Below are positions 25,953 to 37,980 of a stretch of DNA of 64,000 nt, piece by piece. The notes beneath the pieces are model-generated. The model was not told the origin of the DNA. It searched no databases and was given only the letters and a program-made list of their open reading frames with translations. Location: the NCBI RefSeq assembly GCF_051401765.1, contig NW_027480423.1, forward strand, positions 16,430,001 through 16,494,000, in the 5' to 3' direction. The position numbers and the translations under genes are program-made. How positions within the stretch are numbered: the first letter of the stretch is position 1; every line of letters begins with the position of its first letter. The stretch is from Calliopsis andreniformis. Its lineage: Eukaryota; Arthropoda; Insecta; Hymenoptera; Andrenidae.

Positions 25953-27515
25953 ATGGAAAAACTGTTGTATTTATATTGTATTTTATGCTTCTGGCGTTCA
26001 CTTCTTAGGCCCTAACTATTCGATCGGGTGGAACAACGTCCTAGGGTGAAGCCTATGTTGCCCGGAAAGCAGAAATGACCATAACTTTCAAACTGGTTGC
26101 AATTATTCCTGTTATACGATGGAAAAACTGTTGTATTTATATTGTATTTTATGCTTCTGGCGTTGACTTCTGAGGCCCTAACTATTTAATCTGTTGAAGC
26201 AACGCCCTAGGGTGAAGCCTAGGTTGCCCGGAACGTAGAAATGACCATTACTTTCACACTCTTTGCAATTATTCATTTTATACGATGGAAAAGCTGTTGC
26301 ATTTATATTGCATTTCATGCTTCTGGCGTTGACTTCTTAGGCCCTAACTATTCGATCTGGTGGAGCAACGCCTTAGAGTGACGCCTAGGTTGCCCGGAAC
26401 GTAGAAATGACCATAACTTTCACACTGGTTGCAATTATTCATTTTATACGATGGAAAAACTGTTGTATTTATATTGTATTTTATGGTTCTGGCGTTCACT
26501 TCTTAGGCCCTAACTATTCGATCGGGTGGAACAACGCCCTAGGGTGAAGCCTAGGTTGCCCGGAAAGCAGAAATGACCATAACTTTCAAACTGGTTGCAA
26601 TTATTCCTGTTATACGATGGAAAAACTGTTGTATTTATACTGTATTTTATGCTTCTGACGTTGACTTCTAACGCACTAACTATTCGATCTGGTGGAGCAA
26701 CGCCCTAGAGTGAAACCTAGGTTGCCCGGAACGAAGAAATGACCATTACTTTCACACTCTTTGCAATTATTCATTTTATACGATGGAAAAGCAGTTGCAT
26801 TTATATTGCATTTTATGCTTCTGGCGTTGACTTCTTAGGCCCTAACTATTCGATCTGGTGGAGCAACGCCTTAGAGTGACGCCTAGGTTGCCCGGAACGT
26901 AGAAATGACCATATCTTCCACACTGGTGGCTATTAGCGTCTTATTCGATGGAAAAACTGTTATACTTATAAGTACCCTATGCTTCTGGCGTTGACTTCTA
27001 AGGCCCTAACTATTCGATCTGGTGGAGCAACGCCCTAGGGTGAAGCCTAGGTTGCCCGGATAGTAGAAATGACCATAACTTTCATAGTGGTTGCTATTAT
27101 TCGCTTTCTACGATGGAAAAACTGTTGTATTTATATTGTATTTTATGCTTCTGGCATTGAGTTCTGAGGACCAAACTATTCGATCTGTTGGAGCAACGCC
27201 CTAGAGTGGAGCCTTGGTTTCCCGGAACGTAGAAATGACCATGACTTTCATACTGGTTGCAATTATTCGTTTTATACGATGGAAAAACTGTTGTATTTAT
27301 ATTGTATTTTATGCTTCTGACGTTGACTTCTAAGGCTCGAACCATTCGATCTGGTGGAGCAACTCCCTAGAGTGAAACCTAGGTTGCGCGGAACGTAGAA
27401 ATGACCATAACTTTCACACTGGTTGCAATTATTCATTTTATACGATGGAAAAACTGTTGTATTTATATTGTATTTTATGCTTCTGGCGTTCACTTCTTAG
27501 GCCCTAACTATTCGA
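25953..27515 (+). repeat. 16-monomer higher-order repeat, copy 2 (truncated)
   Basis: The second copy keeps offset 2654 bp to the first up to about 27510, then departs: gatcgtgtggaagaacg replaces gatcgggtggaacaacg and the following monomer has ggaaagcag in place of ggaaaacag. About 1.56 kb, nine and a half monomers, is present. A private change is tatggttctgg at 26483 where the first copy has tatgcttctgg. Confidence 0.83.
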
Positions 27516-29030
27516 TCGTGTGGAAGAACGCCCTAGGGTGAAGCCTAGGTTGCCCGGAAAGCAGAAATGACCATAACTTTCAAACTGGTTGCAATTATTC
27601 CTGTTATACGATGGAAAAACTGTTGTATTTATATTGTATTTTATGCTTCTGGCGTTGACTTCTGAGGCCCTAACTATTCAAACTGTGGGAGCAACGCGCT
27701 ATGGTGAATCCTAGGTTATCCGGTAAGTAGAAATGACCATATCTTTCACACTGGTTGCAATTATTCGTTTTATACGATGGAAAAACTGTTGTATTTATAT
27801 TGTATTTTATGCTTCTGGCGTTCACTTCTTAGACCCTAACTATTCGATCGGGTGGAACAACGCCCTAGGGTGAAGCTTAGGTTGCCCGGAAAGCGAAATG
27901 ACCATAACTTTCAAACTGGTTGCAATTATTCCTGTTATACGATGGAAAAACTGTTGTATTTATATTGTATTTTATGCTTCTGGCGTTGACTTCTGAGGCC
28001 CTAACTATTCGATCTGTTGGAGCAACGACCTAGAGTGACGCCTAGGTTGCCCGGAACGTAGAAATGACCATACATTTCACACTGGTTGCTATTGTTCCTG
28101 TTATACGATGGAAAAGCTGTTGTATATATATTGTACCTGATGCTTCTGGCGTTGACTTCTACGGCCCTAACTATTCGATCTGGTGGAGCAACGCCCTAGA
28201 GTGAAACTTAGGTTGCCCGGAACGTAGAAATGACCATTACTTTCACACTCTTTGCAATTATTCATTTTATACGATGGAAAAGCTGTTGCATTTATATTGC
28301 ATTTTATGCTTCTGGCGTTGACTTCTTAGGCCCCAACTATTCGATCTGGTGGAGCAACGCCTTAGAGTGACGCCTAGGTTGCCCGGAACGTAGAAATGAC
28401 CATATCTTTCACACTGGTGGCTATTATTCGTCTTATTCGATGGAAAAACTGTTATATTTATAAGTACCCTATGCTTCTGGCGTTGACTTCTAAGGCTCGA
28501 ACCATTCGATCTGGTGGAGCAACGCCCTAGAGTGAAACCTAGGTTGCGCGGAACGTAGAAATGACCATAACTTTCACACTGGTTGCAATTACTCGTTTTA
28601 TACGATGGAAAAACTGTTGTATTTATATTGTATTTTATGCTTCTGGCGTTCACTTCTTAGACCCTAACTATTCGATCGGGTGGAACAACGCCCTAGGGTG
28701 AAGCCTAGGTTGCCCGGAAAGCAGAAATGGCCATAACTTTCAAACTGGTTGCAATTATTCCTGTTATACGATGGAAAAACTGTTGTATTTATATTGTATT
28801 TTATGCTTCTGGCGTTGACTTCTGAGGCCCTAACTATTCGATCTGTTAGAGCAACGCCCTTGAGTGAAGCCTAGGTTGCCCGGAACGTAAAAATGACCAT
28901 ATCTTTCACACTGGTGGCTATTATTCGTCTTATTCGATGGAAAAACTGTTATATTTATATTGTATTTTATGCTTCTGGCGTTGACTTCTAAGGCACTAAC
29001 TGTTCGATTTGGTGGACCAACAGCCTAGAG
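27516..29030 (+). repeat. Mosaic of HOR-like monomers after the 16-mer
   Basis: Monomers at 27539, 27705, 27871 (165 bp, gaaagcgaaatg deletion), 28036, 28202, 28368 (165 bp), 28533, 28699 and 28865 use the same subtypes as the preceding HORs but in a changed order, with private marks such as aactgtgggagcaacgcgc (27681) and catacatttcac (28070). The longest open frame of the window, 128 codons on the minus strand at 28267-28653, lies here. It arises because a 1-bp deletion lets a frame run through two monomers. Confidence 0.75.
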
Positions 29031-32000
29031 TGAAGCTTAGGTTTCGCGGAACATAGAAATGACCATACCTTTCACACTGGTAGAAATTATTCGATTTATA
29101 CAATGGAAAAACTGTACTATTTATTTTGTGTTTTATGTTTCGCGCGTTGACTTCTAAGGCCCTAACTATTCGATCTGGTGGAGCATCGCCCTAGGGTGAA
29201 GCCTAGGTTGCCCGGAAAGTAGAAATGTCCATAACTTTCATACTGGTTGCAATTATTCGTTTTATACGATGGAAAAACTGTTGCATTTATACTGTATTTT
29301 ACGCTTCTGACGTTCACTTCTTAGGCCTTAACTATTCGATCTGGTGGAACAACGCACTAGGGTGAATCCTAGGTTGCCCGGTAAGTAGAAATGACCATAA
29401 CTTTCATACTGGTGGCATTATCCGTTTTATACGATGGAAAAACTGTTGTATTTATATTGTATTTTATGCTTCTGGCGTTCACTTCTTAGGCCTTAACTAT
29501 ACGATCTGGTGGAACAACGCACTAGGGTGAAGCCTAGGTTGCCCGGAACATAGAAAAGACCATACCTTTCACACTGGTAGAAATTATTCGATTTATACAA
29601 TGGAAAAACTGTTCTATTTATTTTGTGCTTTATGTTTCGCGCGTTGACTTCTAAGGCCCTAACTATTCGATCTGGTGGGGCATCGCCCTAGGGTGAAGCT
29701 TAGGGTGCCCGGAACGTAGAAATGACCATAACTTTCACACTGGTTGCAATTATTCGTTTTATACGATGGAAAAACTGTTGTATTTATATTGTATTTTATG
29801 CTTCTGGCGTTCACTTCTTAGGCCTTAACTATTCGATCTGGTGGAACAACGCACTAGGGTGAAGCCTAGGTTTCCCTGAACGTAGAAATGGCCATAACTT
29901 TCATACTGGTAGCAATTATTCGATTTATACAATGGAAAAACTGTTCTATTTATTTTCTGTTTTATGCTTCGCGCGTTGACTTCTAAGGCCCTAACTATTC
30001 GATCTAGTGGAGCAACGCCCTAGGGTGAAGCCTAGGTTGCCTGGAAATTAGAAATGTCCATAACTTTCATACTGGTTGCAATTATTCGTTTTATACGATG
30101 GAAGAACTGTTGTATTTATACTGTACTTTATGCTTCTGACGTTGACTTCTAAGGCACTAACTATTCGATCTGGTGGAACTACGCCCTAGAGTGAAACCTA
30201 GGTTGCCCGGAACGTAGAAATGACCATTACTTTCACACTCTTTGCAATTAATCATTTTATACGATGGAAAACCTGTTGCATTTATATTGTATTTTATGCT
30301 TCTGGCGTTCACTTCTTAGGCCTTAACTATTCGATCTGGTGGAACAACGCACTAGGGTGAAGCCTAGGTTTCCCGGAACGTAGAAATGGCCATAACTTTC
30401 ATACTGGTAGCAATTATTCGATTTATACAATGGAAAAACTGTTCTATTTATTTTCTGTTTTATGCTTCGCGCGTTGACTTCTAAGGCCCTAACTATTCGA
30501 TCTAGTGGAGCAACGCCCTAGGGTGAAGCCTAGGTTGCCTGGAAAGTAAAAATGTCCATAACTTTCATACTGGTTGCAATTATTCGCTTTATACGATGGA
30601 AAAACTGTTGTATTTATATTGTATTTTATGCTTCCGGCGTTGACTTCTGAGGCCCTAACTATTCAATCTGTTGGAGCAACGCCCTAGGGTGAATCCTAGG
30701 TTGCCCGGTAAGTAGAAATGACCATAACTTTCATACTGGTGGCAATTATCCGTTTTATACGATGGAAAAACTGTTGTAATTATATTGTATTTTATGCTTC
30801 TGGCGTTCACTTCTTAGGCCTTAACTATTCGATCTGGTGGAACAACGCACTAGGGTGAAGCCTAGGTTTTCCGGAACGTAGAAAAGACCATAACTTTCAC
30901 ACTGGTAGAAATTATTCGATTTATACAATGGAAAAACTGTTCTATTTATTTTGAGTTTTATGTTTCGCGCGTTGACTTCTAAGGCCCTAACTATTCGATC
31001 TGGTGGAGCATCGCCCTAGGGTGAAGCCTAGGTTGTCCGGAAAGTAGAAATGACCATAACTTTCATACTGGTTGCAATTATTCGTTTTATACGATGGAAA
31101 AACTGTTGTATTTATATTGTATTTTATGCTTCTGACGTTGACTTCTAAGGAACCAACTATTCGATCTGTTGGAGCAACGCCCTAGAGTGAAGCCTAGGTT
31201 GCCGGAACGTAGAAATGACCATAACTTTCACACTGGTTGCAATTATTCGTTTTATACGATGGAAAAACTGTTGTATTTATATTGTATTATATGCTTCTGT
31301 CGTTCACTTCTTAGGCCCTAACTATTCGATCCGGTGGAACAACGCCCTAGGGTGAAGCCTAGTTTGCCCGGATAGTAGAAATGACCATAACTTTCATAGT
31401 GGTTGCAATTAGTCGTTTTATACGATGGAAAAACTGTTGTATTTCTATTGTATTTTATGCTTGTGGCGTTGAATTCTAAGGCACTAACTATTCGATCTGG
31501 TGGAGCAACGCCCTAGAGTGAAGCCTAGGGTGCCCGGAACGTAGAAATGACCATCACTTTCAAACTGGTAGCAACTATCCCTGTTATATGATGGAAAAAC
31601 TGTTGCTTTTTTATTGCATTTTATGCTTCGGGCGTTGACTTCTAAGGCCCTAACCTTTCCATCTGGTGGAGCAACGCCCTAGAGTGAAGCGTAGGTGGCT
31701 CGGAACGTAGACATAACCATTACTTTCACACTGGTTGCAATTATTGATGTTATAGGATGGAAATCCTGTTGTATTTATATTGTATTTTATGCTCCTGGTG
31801 TTGACTTCTTAGGCCCTAACTATTCGTTCTGGTGGAGCAACGGCCTAGAGTGAAGCTTAGGGTGCCCGGAACGTAGAAATGACCATAACTTTCACACTGG
31901 TTGCAATTATTCGTTTTATACGATGGAAAAACTGTTGTATTTATATTGTATTTTATGCTTCTGGCGTTCACTTCTTAGGCCTTAACTATTCGATCTGGTG

Positions 32001-32289
32001 GAACAACGCACTAGGGTGAAGCCTAGGTTTCCGGGAACGTAGAAATGGCCATAACTTTCATACTGGTAGCAATTATTCGATTTATACAATGGAAAAACTG
32101 TTCTATTTATTTTCTGTTTTATGCTTCGCGCGTTGACTTCTAAGGCCCTAACTATTCGATCTAGTGGAGCAACGCCCTGGGGTGAAGCCTAGGTTGCCTG
32201 GAAAGTAGAAATGTCCATAACTTTCATACTGGTTGCAATTATTCGTTTTATACGATGGAAGAACTGTTGTATTTATACTGTACTTTATG
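29031..32289 (+). repeat. Block rich in cgatttatacaatgg monomers; nested 3-mer and 13-mer offsets
   Basis: Two subtypes dominate: one with tttcccgg, tggccataac, cgatttatacaatgg and cgcgcgttgac, another with tgcctgg and gatggaagaactg. Monomers at 29860 and 30026 recur at 30358 and 30524 (498 bp, three monomers), and the set 29694-30357 recurs at 31851-32514 (2157 bp, thirteen monomers). Two 1-bp deletions are present (ggtggcattatccg at 29363, ggttgccggaacg at 31188). Related monomers occur at 5479-5976. Confidence 0.78.
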
Positions 32290-33225
32290 CTTCTGACGTT
32301 GACTTCTAAGGCACTAATTATTCGATCTGGTGGAACTACGCCCTAGAGTGAAACCTAGGTTGCCCGGAACGTAGAAATGACCATTACTTTCACACTCTTT
32401 GCAATTAATCATTTCATACGAGGGAAAACCTGTTGCATTTATATTGTATTTTATGCTTCTGGCGTTGACTTCTTAGGCCCTAACTATTCGATCTGGTGGA
32501 GCAACGCCTTAGAGTGAAGCCTTGGTTTCCCGGAACGTAGAAGTGTCCATCACTTTCATACTGGATGCAATTATTCGTTTTATACGATGGAAAAACTGTT
32601 GTGCTTATATTGTATTTTATGCTTGTGGCGTTGAATTCTAAGGCACTAACTATTCGATCTGGTGGAGCAACGCCCTAGAGTGAAGCCTAGGGTGCCCGGA
32701 ACGTAGAAATGACCATCACTTTCAAACTGGTAGCAACTATCCCTGTTATATGATGGAAAAACTGTTGCATTTTTATTGCATTTTATGCTTCGGGCGTTGA
32801 CTTCCAAGGCCCTAACTGTCCAATCTGTTGGAGCAACGCCCTAGGGTGAGTCCTAGGTTGCCCGGAAAGTAGAAATGACCATAACTTTCATACTCGTTGC
32901 AATTATTCGTTTTATACGATGGAAAAACTGTTGTATTTATACTGTATTTTATGCTTCTGACGTTGACTTATAAGGCACTAACTATTCGATCTGGTGGAGC
33001 AACGCCCTAGAGTGAAACCTAGGTTACCCGGAACGTAGAAATGACCATTACTTTCACACTCTTTGCGATTATTCATTTTATACGATGGAAAAGCTGTTGT
33101 ATTCATATTGTACCTTATGCTTCTGGCGTTGACTTCTAAGGCCCTAACTATTCGATCTGGTGGAGCAACGCCCTAGAGTGAAGCCTAGGTTGCCCGGAAC
33201 GTAGAAATGACCATTACTTTCACAC
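32290..33225 (+). repeat. Duplicated 0.94-kb segment, copy 1 (partner at 35278-36213)
   Basis: The segment recurs at offset 2988 bp, exactly 18 monomers, sharing gtagaagtgtccatcac, gcttgtggcgttgaattc, tagcaactatccctg, ctgtccaatctg and actcgttgc. The copies differ by about one change per hundred bases by eye (for example ttgcattttt versus ttgctttttt). They frame a 2-kb stretch of clearly older monomers. Confidence 0.82.
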
Positions 33226-35277
33226 TGGATGCAATTATTCGTTTTATACGGTGGAAAAACCGTTGTACTTATATTGTATCTTATGCGTCTGGCGTTGATT
33301 TCTACGGCCGTAGCTATTCGCTGTGGCGGAGTAACGCCCTAGAGTGAAGCCTATGTTGCGCGGAACGTAGAAAGGTCCATAACTTTCACACTGGTTGCAA
33401 TTATCAGTTTTATACTATGGAAAAGCTGTTGTATTTATATTGTATTTTATGCTTCTGGCGTTGACTTCTTAGGCCCTAACCGTTCGATCTGGTGGAGCAA
33501 CGCCCTAGAGTGAAGCCTAGATAGCCCGGAACGTAGAAATGACCACTACATTCACAGTTGTTGCATTTGTTCCTGTCATATTTTCGGAAACCTGCCGTAT
33601 ATATTCTTTATTCTAATCTTCTGGCGTTGACTTCTAAGTCCGTAGCTATTAGATGTGGTGGAGCAACGCTCTAGAGTGAAGCCTAGGTTGCCCGGAACGT
33701 AGGAATGACCAGTACTTTCACACTGTTTGCAATTATTCATTTTATACGATGGAAAATCTGTTGTATTTATATTGTATTTTTTGCTGCTGGCGTTGACTTC
33801 GGAGGCCGTAGTAATTAGATGTGGTGGAGCAACGCCCTAGTGTGAAACATAGGTTGCCCGGAACGTAGAAACCACCATCACTTTCACACTGGTTGCAATT
33901 ACTCCTGTTGTACTATGGAAAAACTCTTGTATATTTATTGAATTTTATGCTTGGGGCGATGACTTCTATGGCCCTACCTATTCGATCTGGTGTATCAACG
34001 CCCTACAGTGAAGCCTAGGTTGCCCGGAACGTAGATATGACCATAACCTTCACACAGGTTGCAGTTATTCGTTTTACACGTTGTAAAGGCTGTTGTATTT
34101 ATTTTCTGGTTTATGCTTCTGCCGTCGATTTCTAAGGCCCTAACTCTTCGATCTGGTGGAACAACGTCTCCGAGTTAAGTTTAGGATGCCCGAAACGCCG
34201 AAATGAACATTACTTTCGCACTGGTTGCAATTAGACATGCTATACGATGGAAAAACTGTTACATTTTTATTGTATCTTCTGCTTCTGGCGTTGACTTCTT
34301 AGGCCCTAACTATTCGATCTGGTGGTCCAGCGCCCTAGAGTGAAGCCTTGGTTGCCCGGAACGTAGAAATGACCAGTACTTTCACACTGTTTGCAATTAT
34401 TCCTGTTATGCGATGGAAAAACAGTTGTATTTTTATCGTATTTTATGATTCTGGCGATTAATTCTAAGTCCCTAGCTATTCGTTCTGGTGGAGCAACGCC
34501 CTAGAGTGAAACCTAGGTTACCCGGAACGTAGGAATGACAAGTACTTTCACACTGTTTGCAATTATTCATTTTATACGATGAAAAGACTGTTGAACTTAT
34601 ATTGTATTTTATGCTTCTGGCGTTGACTTCATTGGCCCTAACTATTCGATCTGGTGGAACAACGCCCTAGAGTGAATCCTAGGTTGCTCTGAACGTAGAA
34701 ATGACCATATCTTTCACACTGGTTGCTATTATTCCTGTTGTACCATGGAAAAGCTGCTGTATTTATATTGTATTTTATGCTTCTGGCGTTGACTTCTAAG
34801 GCCCTAACTATTCGATCTGCTGGAGCAACGCCCTAGAGTGAAGCCTAGGTTGCCCGGAACTTAGAAATGACCATCACTTTCAAACTGGTTGCAATTATTA
34901 GTTTTATACGATGGAAAAGCTGTTGTATTTATATTTTATTTTATGCTTCTGTCGTTCTCTTCTTAGGCGCTAACTATTCGATCTGGTGGAACAACGCCCT
35001 GGGGTGAAGTCTATGTTGTCCGGAACGTAGAAATGACCATAGCTTTCACACTGGTAGCAATTATTCGTTTTGTACAATGGAAAAACTGTTCTATTTATTT
35101 TGTATTTTATGCTACGGGCATTGACTTCTAAGCCCCTGACTATTCGATCTGGTAGAGCAGCGCACTAGAGTGAAACCTAGGTTACCCGGAACGTAGAAAT
35201 GACCAGTACTTTCACACTGGTTTCTATTATTCGTTTTATACAATGGAAAAACTGTTATATTTATATTGTATTTTATG
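33226..35277 (+). repeat. Diverged monomers between two young copies
   Basis: About twelve monomers (starts 33345, 33511, 33677, 33843, 34009, 34175, 34341, 34507, 34673, 34839, 35005, 35171) carry many private substitutions, for example atattttcggaaacctgcc near 33579 and gtactatggaaaaactc near 33910. Register is still 166 bp. The 34360-34640 part recurs at 37680-37960 (offset 3320 bp, 20 monomers), and 34507-34838 resembles 6973-7304. Confidence 0.78.
33237..33253 (+). other. Best CENP-B-box-like match in the window (8 of 9 fixed positions)
   Basis: Here the core reads attcgttttatacggtg. Against NTTCGNNNNANNCGGGN it keeps TTCG, the central A and CGG; only the last G of CGGG is T. It lies at the left edge of the diverged island. 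I saw no perfect nine-of-nine element by eye. Function is inference. Confidence 0.3.
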
Positions 35278-36213
35278 CTTCTGACGTTGACTTCTAAGGC
35301 ACTAACTATTCGATCTGGTGGAACTACGCCCTAGAGTGAAACCTAGGTTGCCCGGAACGTAGAAATGACCATTACTTTCACACTCTTTGCAATTAATCAT
35401 TTTATACGATGGAAAACCTGTTGCATTTATATTGTATTTTATGCTTCTGGCGTTGACTTCTTAGGCCCTAACTATTCGATCTGGTGGAGCAACGCCTTAG
35501 AGTGAAGCCTTGGTTTCCCGGAACGTAGAAGTGTCCATCACTTTCATACTGGATGCAATTATTCGTTTTATACGATGGAAAAACTGTTGTGCTTATATTG
35601 TATTTTATGCTTGTGGCGTTGAATTCTAAGGCACTAACTATTCGATCTGGTGGAGCAACGCCCTAGAGTGAAGACTAGGGTGCCCGGAACGTAGAAATGA
35701 CCATCACTTTCAAACTGGTAGCAACTATCCCTGTTATATGATGGAAAAACTGTTGCTTTTTTATTGCATTTTATGCTTCGGGCGTTGACTTCCAAGGCCC
35801 TAACTGTCCAATCTGTTGGAGCAACGCCCTAGGGTGAGTCCTAGGCTGCCCGGAAAGTAGAACTGACCATAACTTTCATACTCGTTGCAATTATTCGTTT
35901 TATACGATGGAAAATTTGTTGTATTTATACTGTATTTTATGCTTCTGACGTTGACTTATAAGGCACTATCTATTCGATCTGGTGGAGCAACGCCCTAGAG
36001 TGAAACCTAGGTTACCCGGAACGTAGAAATGACCATTACTTTCACACTCTTTGCAATTATTCATTTTATACGATGGAAAAGCTGTTGTATTCATATTGTA
36101 CCTTATGCTTCTGGCGTTGACTTCTAAGGCCCTAACTATTCGATCTGGTGGAGCAACGCCCTAGAATGAAGCCTAGGTTGCCCGGAACGTAGAAATGACC
36201 ATTACTTTCACAC
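35278..36213 (+). repeat. Duplicated 0.94-kb segment, copy 2
   Basis: Partner of 32290-33225 at 2988 bp. Private differences include gaagactagggtgcc, gtagaactgacc and aaaatttgttg. On the right it joins a monomer with tgcaaatatacgttatatacg, while the first copy continues with ggatgcaattattcg; the exchange point therefore lies near 36213. Confidence 0.82.
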
Positions 36214-36920
36214 TGTTTGCAAATATACGTTATATACGATGGAAAAGCTGTTGTATTTATATCGTATTTTATGCTTCTGGCATTAACTTCTTAGGCCCTA
36301 ACCTTTTGATCTGGTGGAGCACCGCCCTAGAGTGAAGCCTAGGTTGCCCGAAACGCCAAAATGATCATTACTTTCCCACTGGTTGCAATTATTCATGCTA
36401 TACGATGGAAAAACTGTTGCATTTTTGTTGTATTTTCTGCTTCTGGCATCGACATCTAAGGTGCTAGCTATTCGATCTGGCGGGGCAACGTCCAAGAGTG
36501 AAGCCTATGTTGCCCGGAACTTAGAAATGACCATAACTTTCACACTGGTCGCAATCATTCGTTTTATACAATGGAAAAACTGTTGTATTTATATTGTATT
36601 TTATGCTTCTGTCGTTGACTCCTAAGGCTCGAACTATTCGATCTGGTGGAGCAACGCCCTAGAGTGAAACCTAGGTTGCCCGGAACGTAGAAATGACCAT
36701 AACTTTCACACTGGTTGAAATTATACGTTTTATACAATGGAAAAACTGTTGTATTTATATTGTATTTTATGCTTCTGGCGTTCCCTTCTTAGGCCCTAAC
36801 TATTCGATCGGGTGGAACAACGCCCTAGGGTGAAGCCTATGTTGCCCGGCAAGCAGAAATGACAATAACTTTCAAACTGGTTGCAATTATTCCCGTTATA
36901 CGATGGAAAAACTGTTGTAT
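36214..36920 (+). repeat. Four-monomer block duplicated at 40528-41234
   Basis: The block shares offset 4314 bp (26 monomers minus 2) with the later copy. Shared marks are tgcaaatatac, ggcattaacttcttagg, accttttgatctgg, acgccaaaatgatc, catcgacatctaagg and the gtcgcaatcattcg monomer. The right portion also matches 9990-10300. Open frames on both strands recur identically in the two copies, as expected of duplicated satellite. Confidence 0.8.
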
Positions 36921-37520
36921 TTATATTGTATTTTATGCTTCTGGCGTTGACTTCTGAGGCCCTATCTATTCAATCTGTTGGAGCAACGCCCAAGGGTGAA
37001 TCCTAGGTTGCCCGGTAAGTAGAAATGACCATAACTTTCATACTGGTGGCAATTATCCGTTTTATACGATGGAAAAACTTTTGTATTTATATTGTATTTT
37101 ATGCTTCTGGCGTTAACTTCTTAGGCCTTAACTATTCGATCTGGTGGAACAACGCACTAGGGTGAAGCCTAGGTTGCCCGGAACGTAGAAATGAGCATTG
37201 CTTTCAAACTGGTTGCAGATACTCCTGTTATACGATGGAAAAACCGTTGCGTTTTTATTGTATTTTATGCTTCTGACGTTGGCCTATAAGGTCCTAACTA
37301 TTCGATCTCGTGGGGCAACGTCCAAGAGTGAAGCGTATGTTGCCCGAAAAGTAGGAATGACCATTACTTTCACACTGGTTGCAATTATTCATTTTATACG
37401 ATTGAAAAACTGTTGTACTTATATTGTATTTTATTCTTCTGGCGTTGAACTCTAAGTCCCTAGCTATTCGATCTGGTGGAGCAACGCCCTAGAGTGAAGG
37501 CTCTGTTGCCCGGAACGTAG
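36921..37520 (+). repeat. Copy of the 10545-11145 segment
   Basis: It matches at offset 26,377 bp, with cgcccaaggg, ggtggcaattatccg, aaaaacttttg (shared with 10701), the gagcattgctttc change and the cttctgacgttggcctataagg monomer. The same group recurs at 20406, 22563, 25217, 47279 and 63521, making it the most widely dispersed ordered set in the window. Confidence 0.8.
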
Positions 37521-37980
37521 AAATGACCAGTACTTTCACACTGGTTTCTATTATTCGTTTTATACAATGGAAAAACTGTTATATTTATATTGTATTTTAT
37601 GCTTCTGGCGTTGATTTCTTAGGGCCTAACTATTTCATCTGGAGAAACAACGCCCTAGAGTGAAGCCTAGGTTGCCCCCAACGTAGAAATGACCATCACT
37701 TTCACACTGGTTGCAATAATTCCTGTTATGCGATGGAAAAACTGTTGTATTTTTATCGTATTTTATGATTCTGGCGATTAATTCTAAGTCCCTAGCTATT
37801 CGTTCTGGTGGAGCAACGCCCTAGAGTGAAACCTAGGTTACCCGGAACGTAGAAATGACCAGTACTTTCACACTGTTTGCAATTATTCATTTTATACGAT
37901 GAAAAGACTGTTGTACTTATATTGTATTTTATGCTTCTGGCGTTGACTTCTAAGGCCCTAACTATTCGATCTGGTGGAGC
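37521..37980 (+). repeat. Junction monomers related to 34360-34640
   Basis: The portion from about 37680 to 37960 matches 34360-34640 at offset 3320 bp (gatggaaaaac with tttttatcg, tatgattctggcgattaattc, gatgaaaagactg). It leads directly into the 7305-like block, skipping the monomer found at 7139 in the upstream arrangement. Confidence 0.72.

Noticed and set aside
28267..28653. The longest open frame (128 codons, minus strand)
   Set aside because: It is two satellite monomers read through because of a 1-bp deletion. The same peptide words recur from dozens of other monomers, with no domain, no signal and no codon pattern of a gene.
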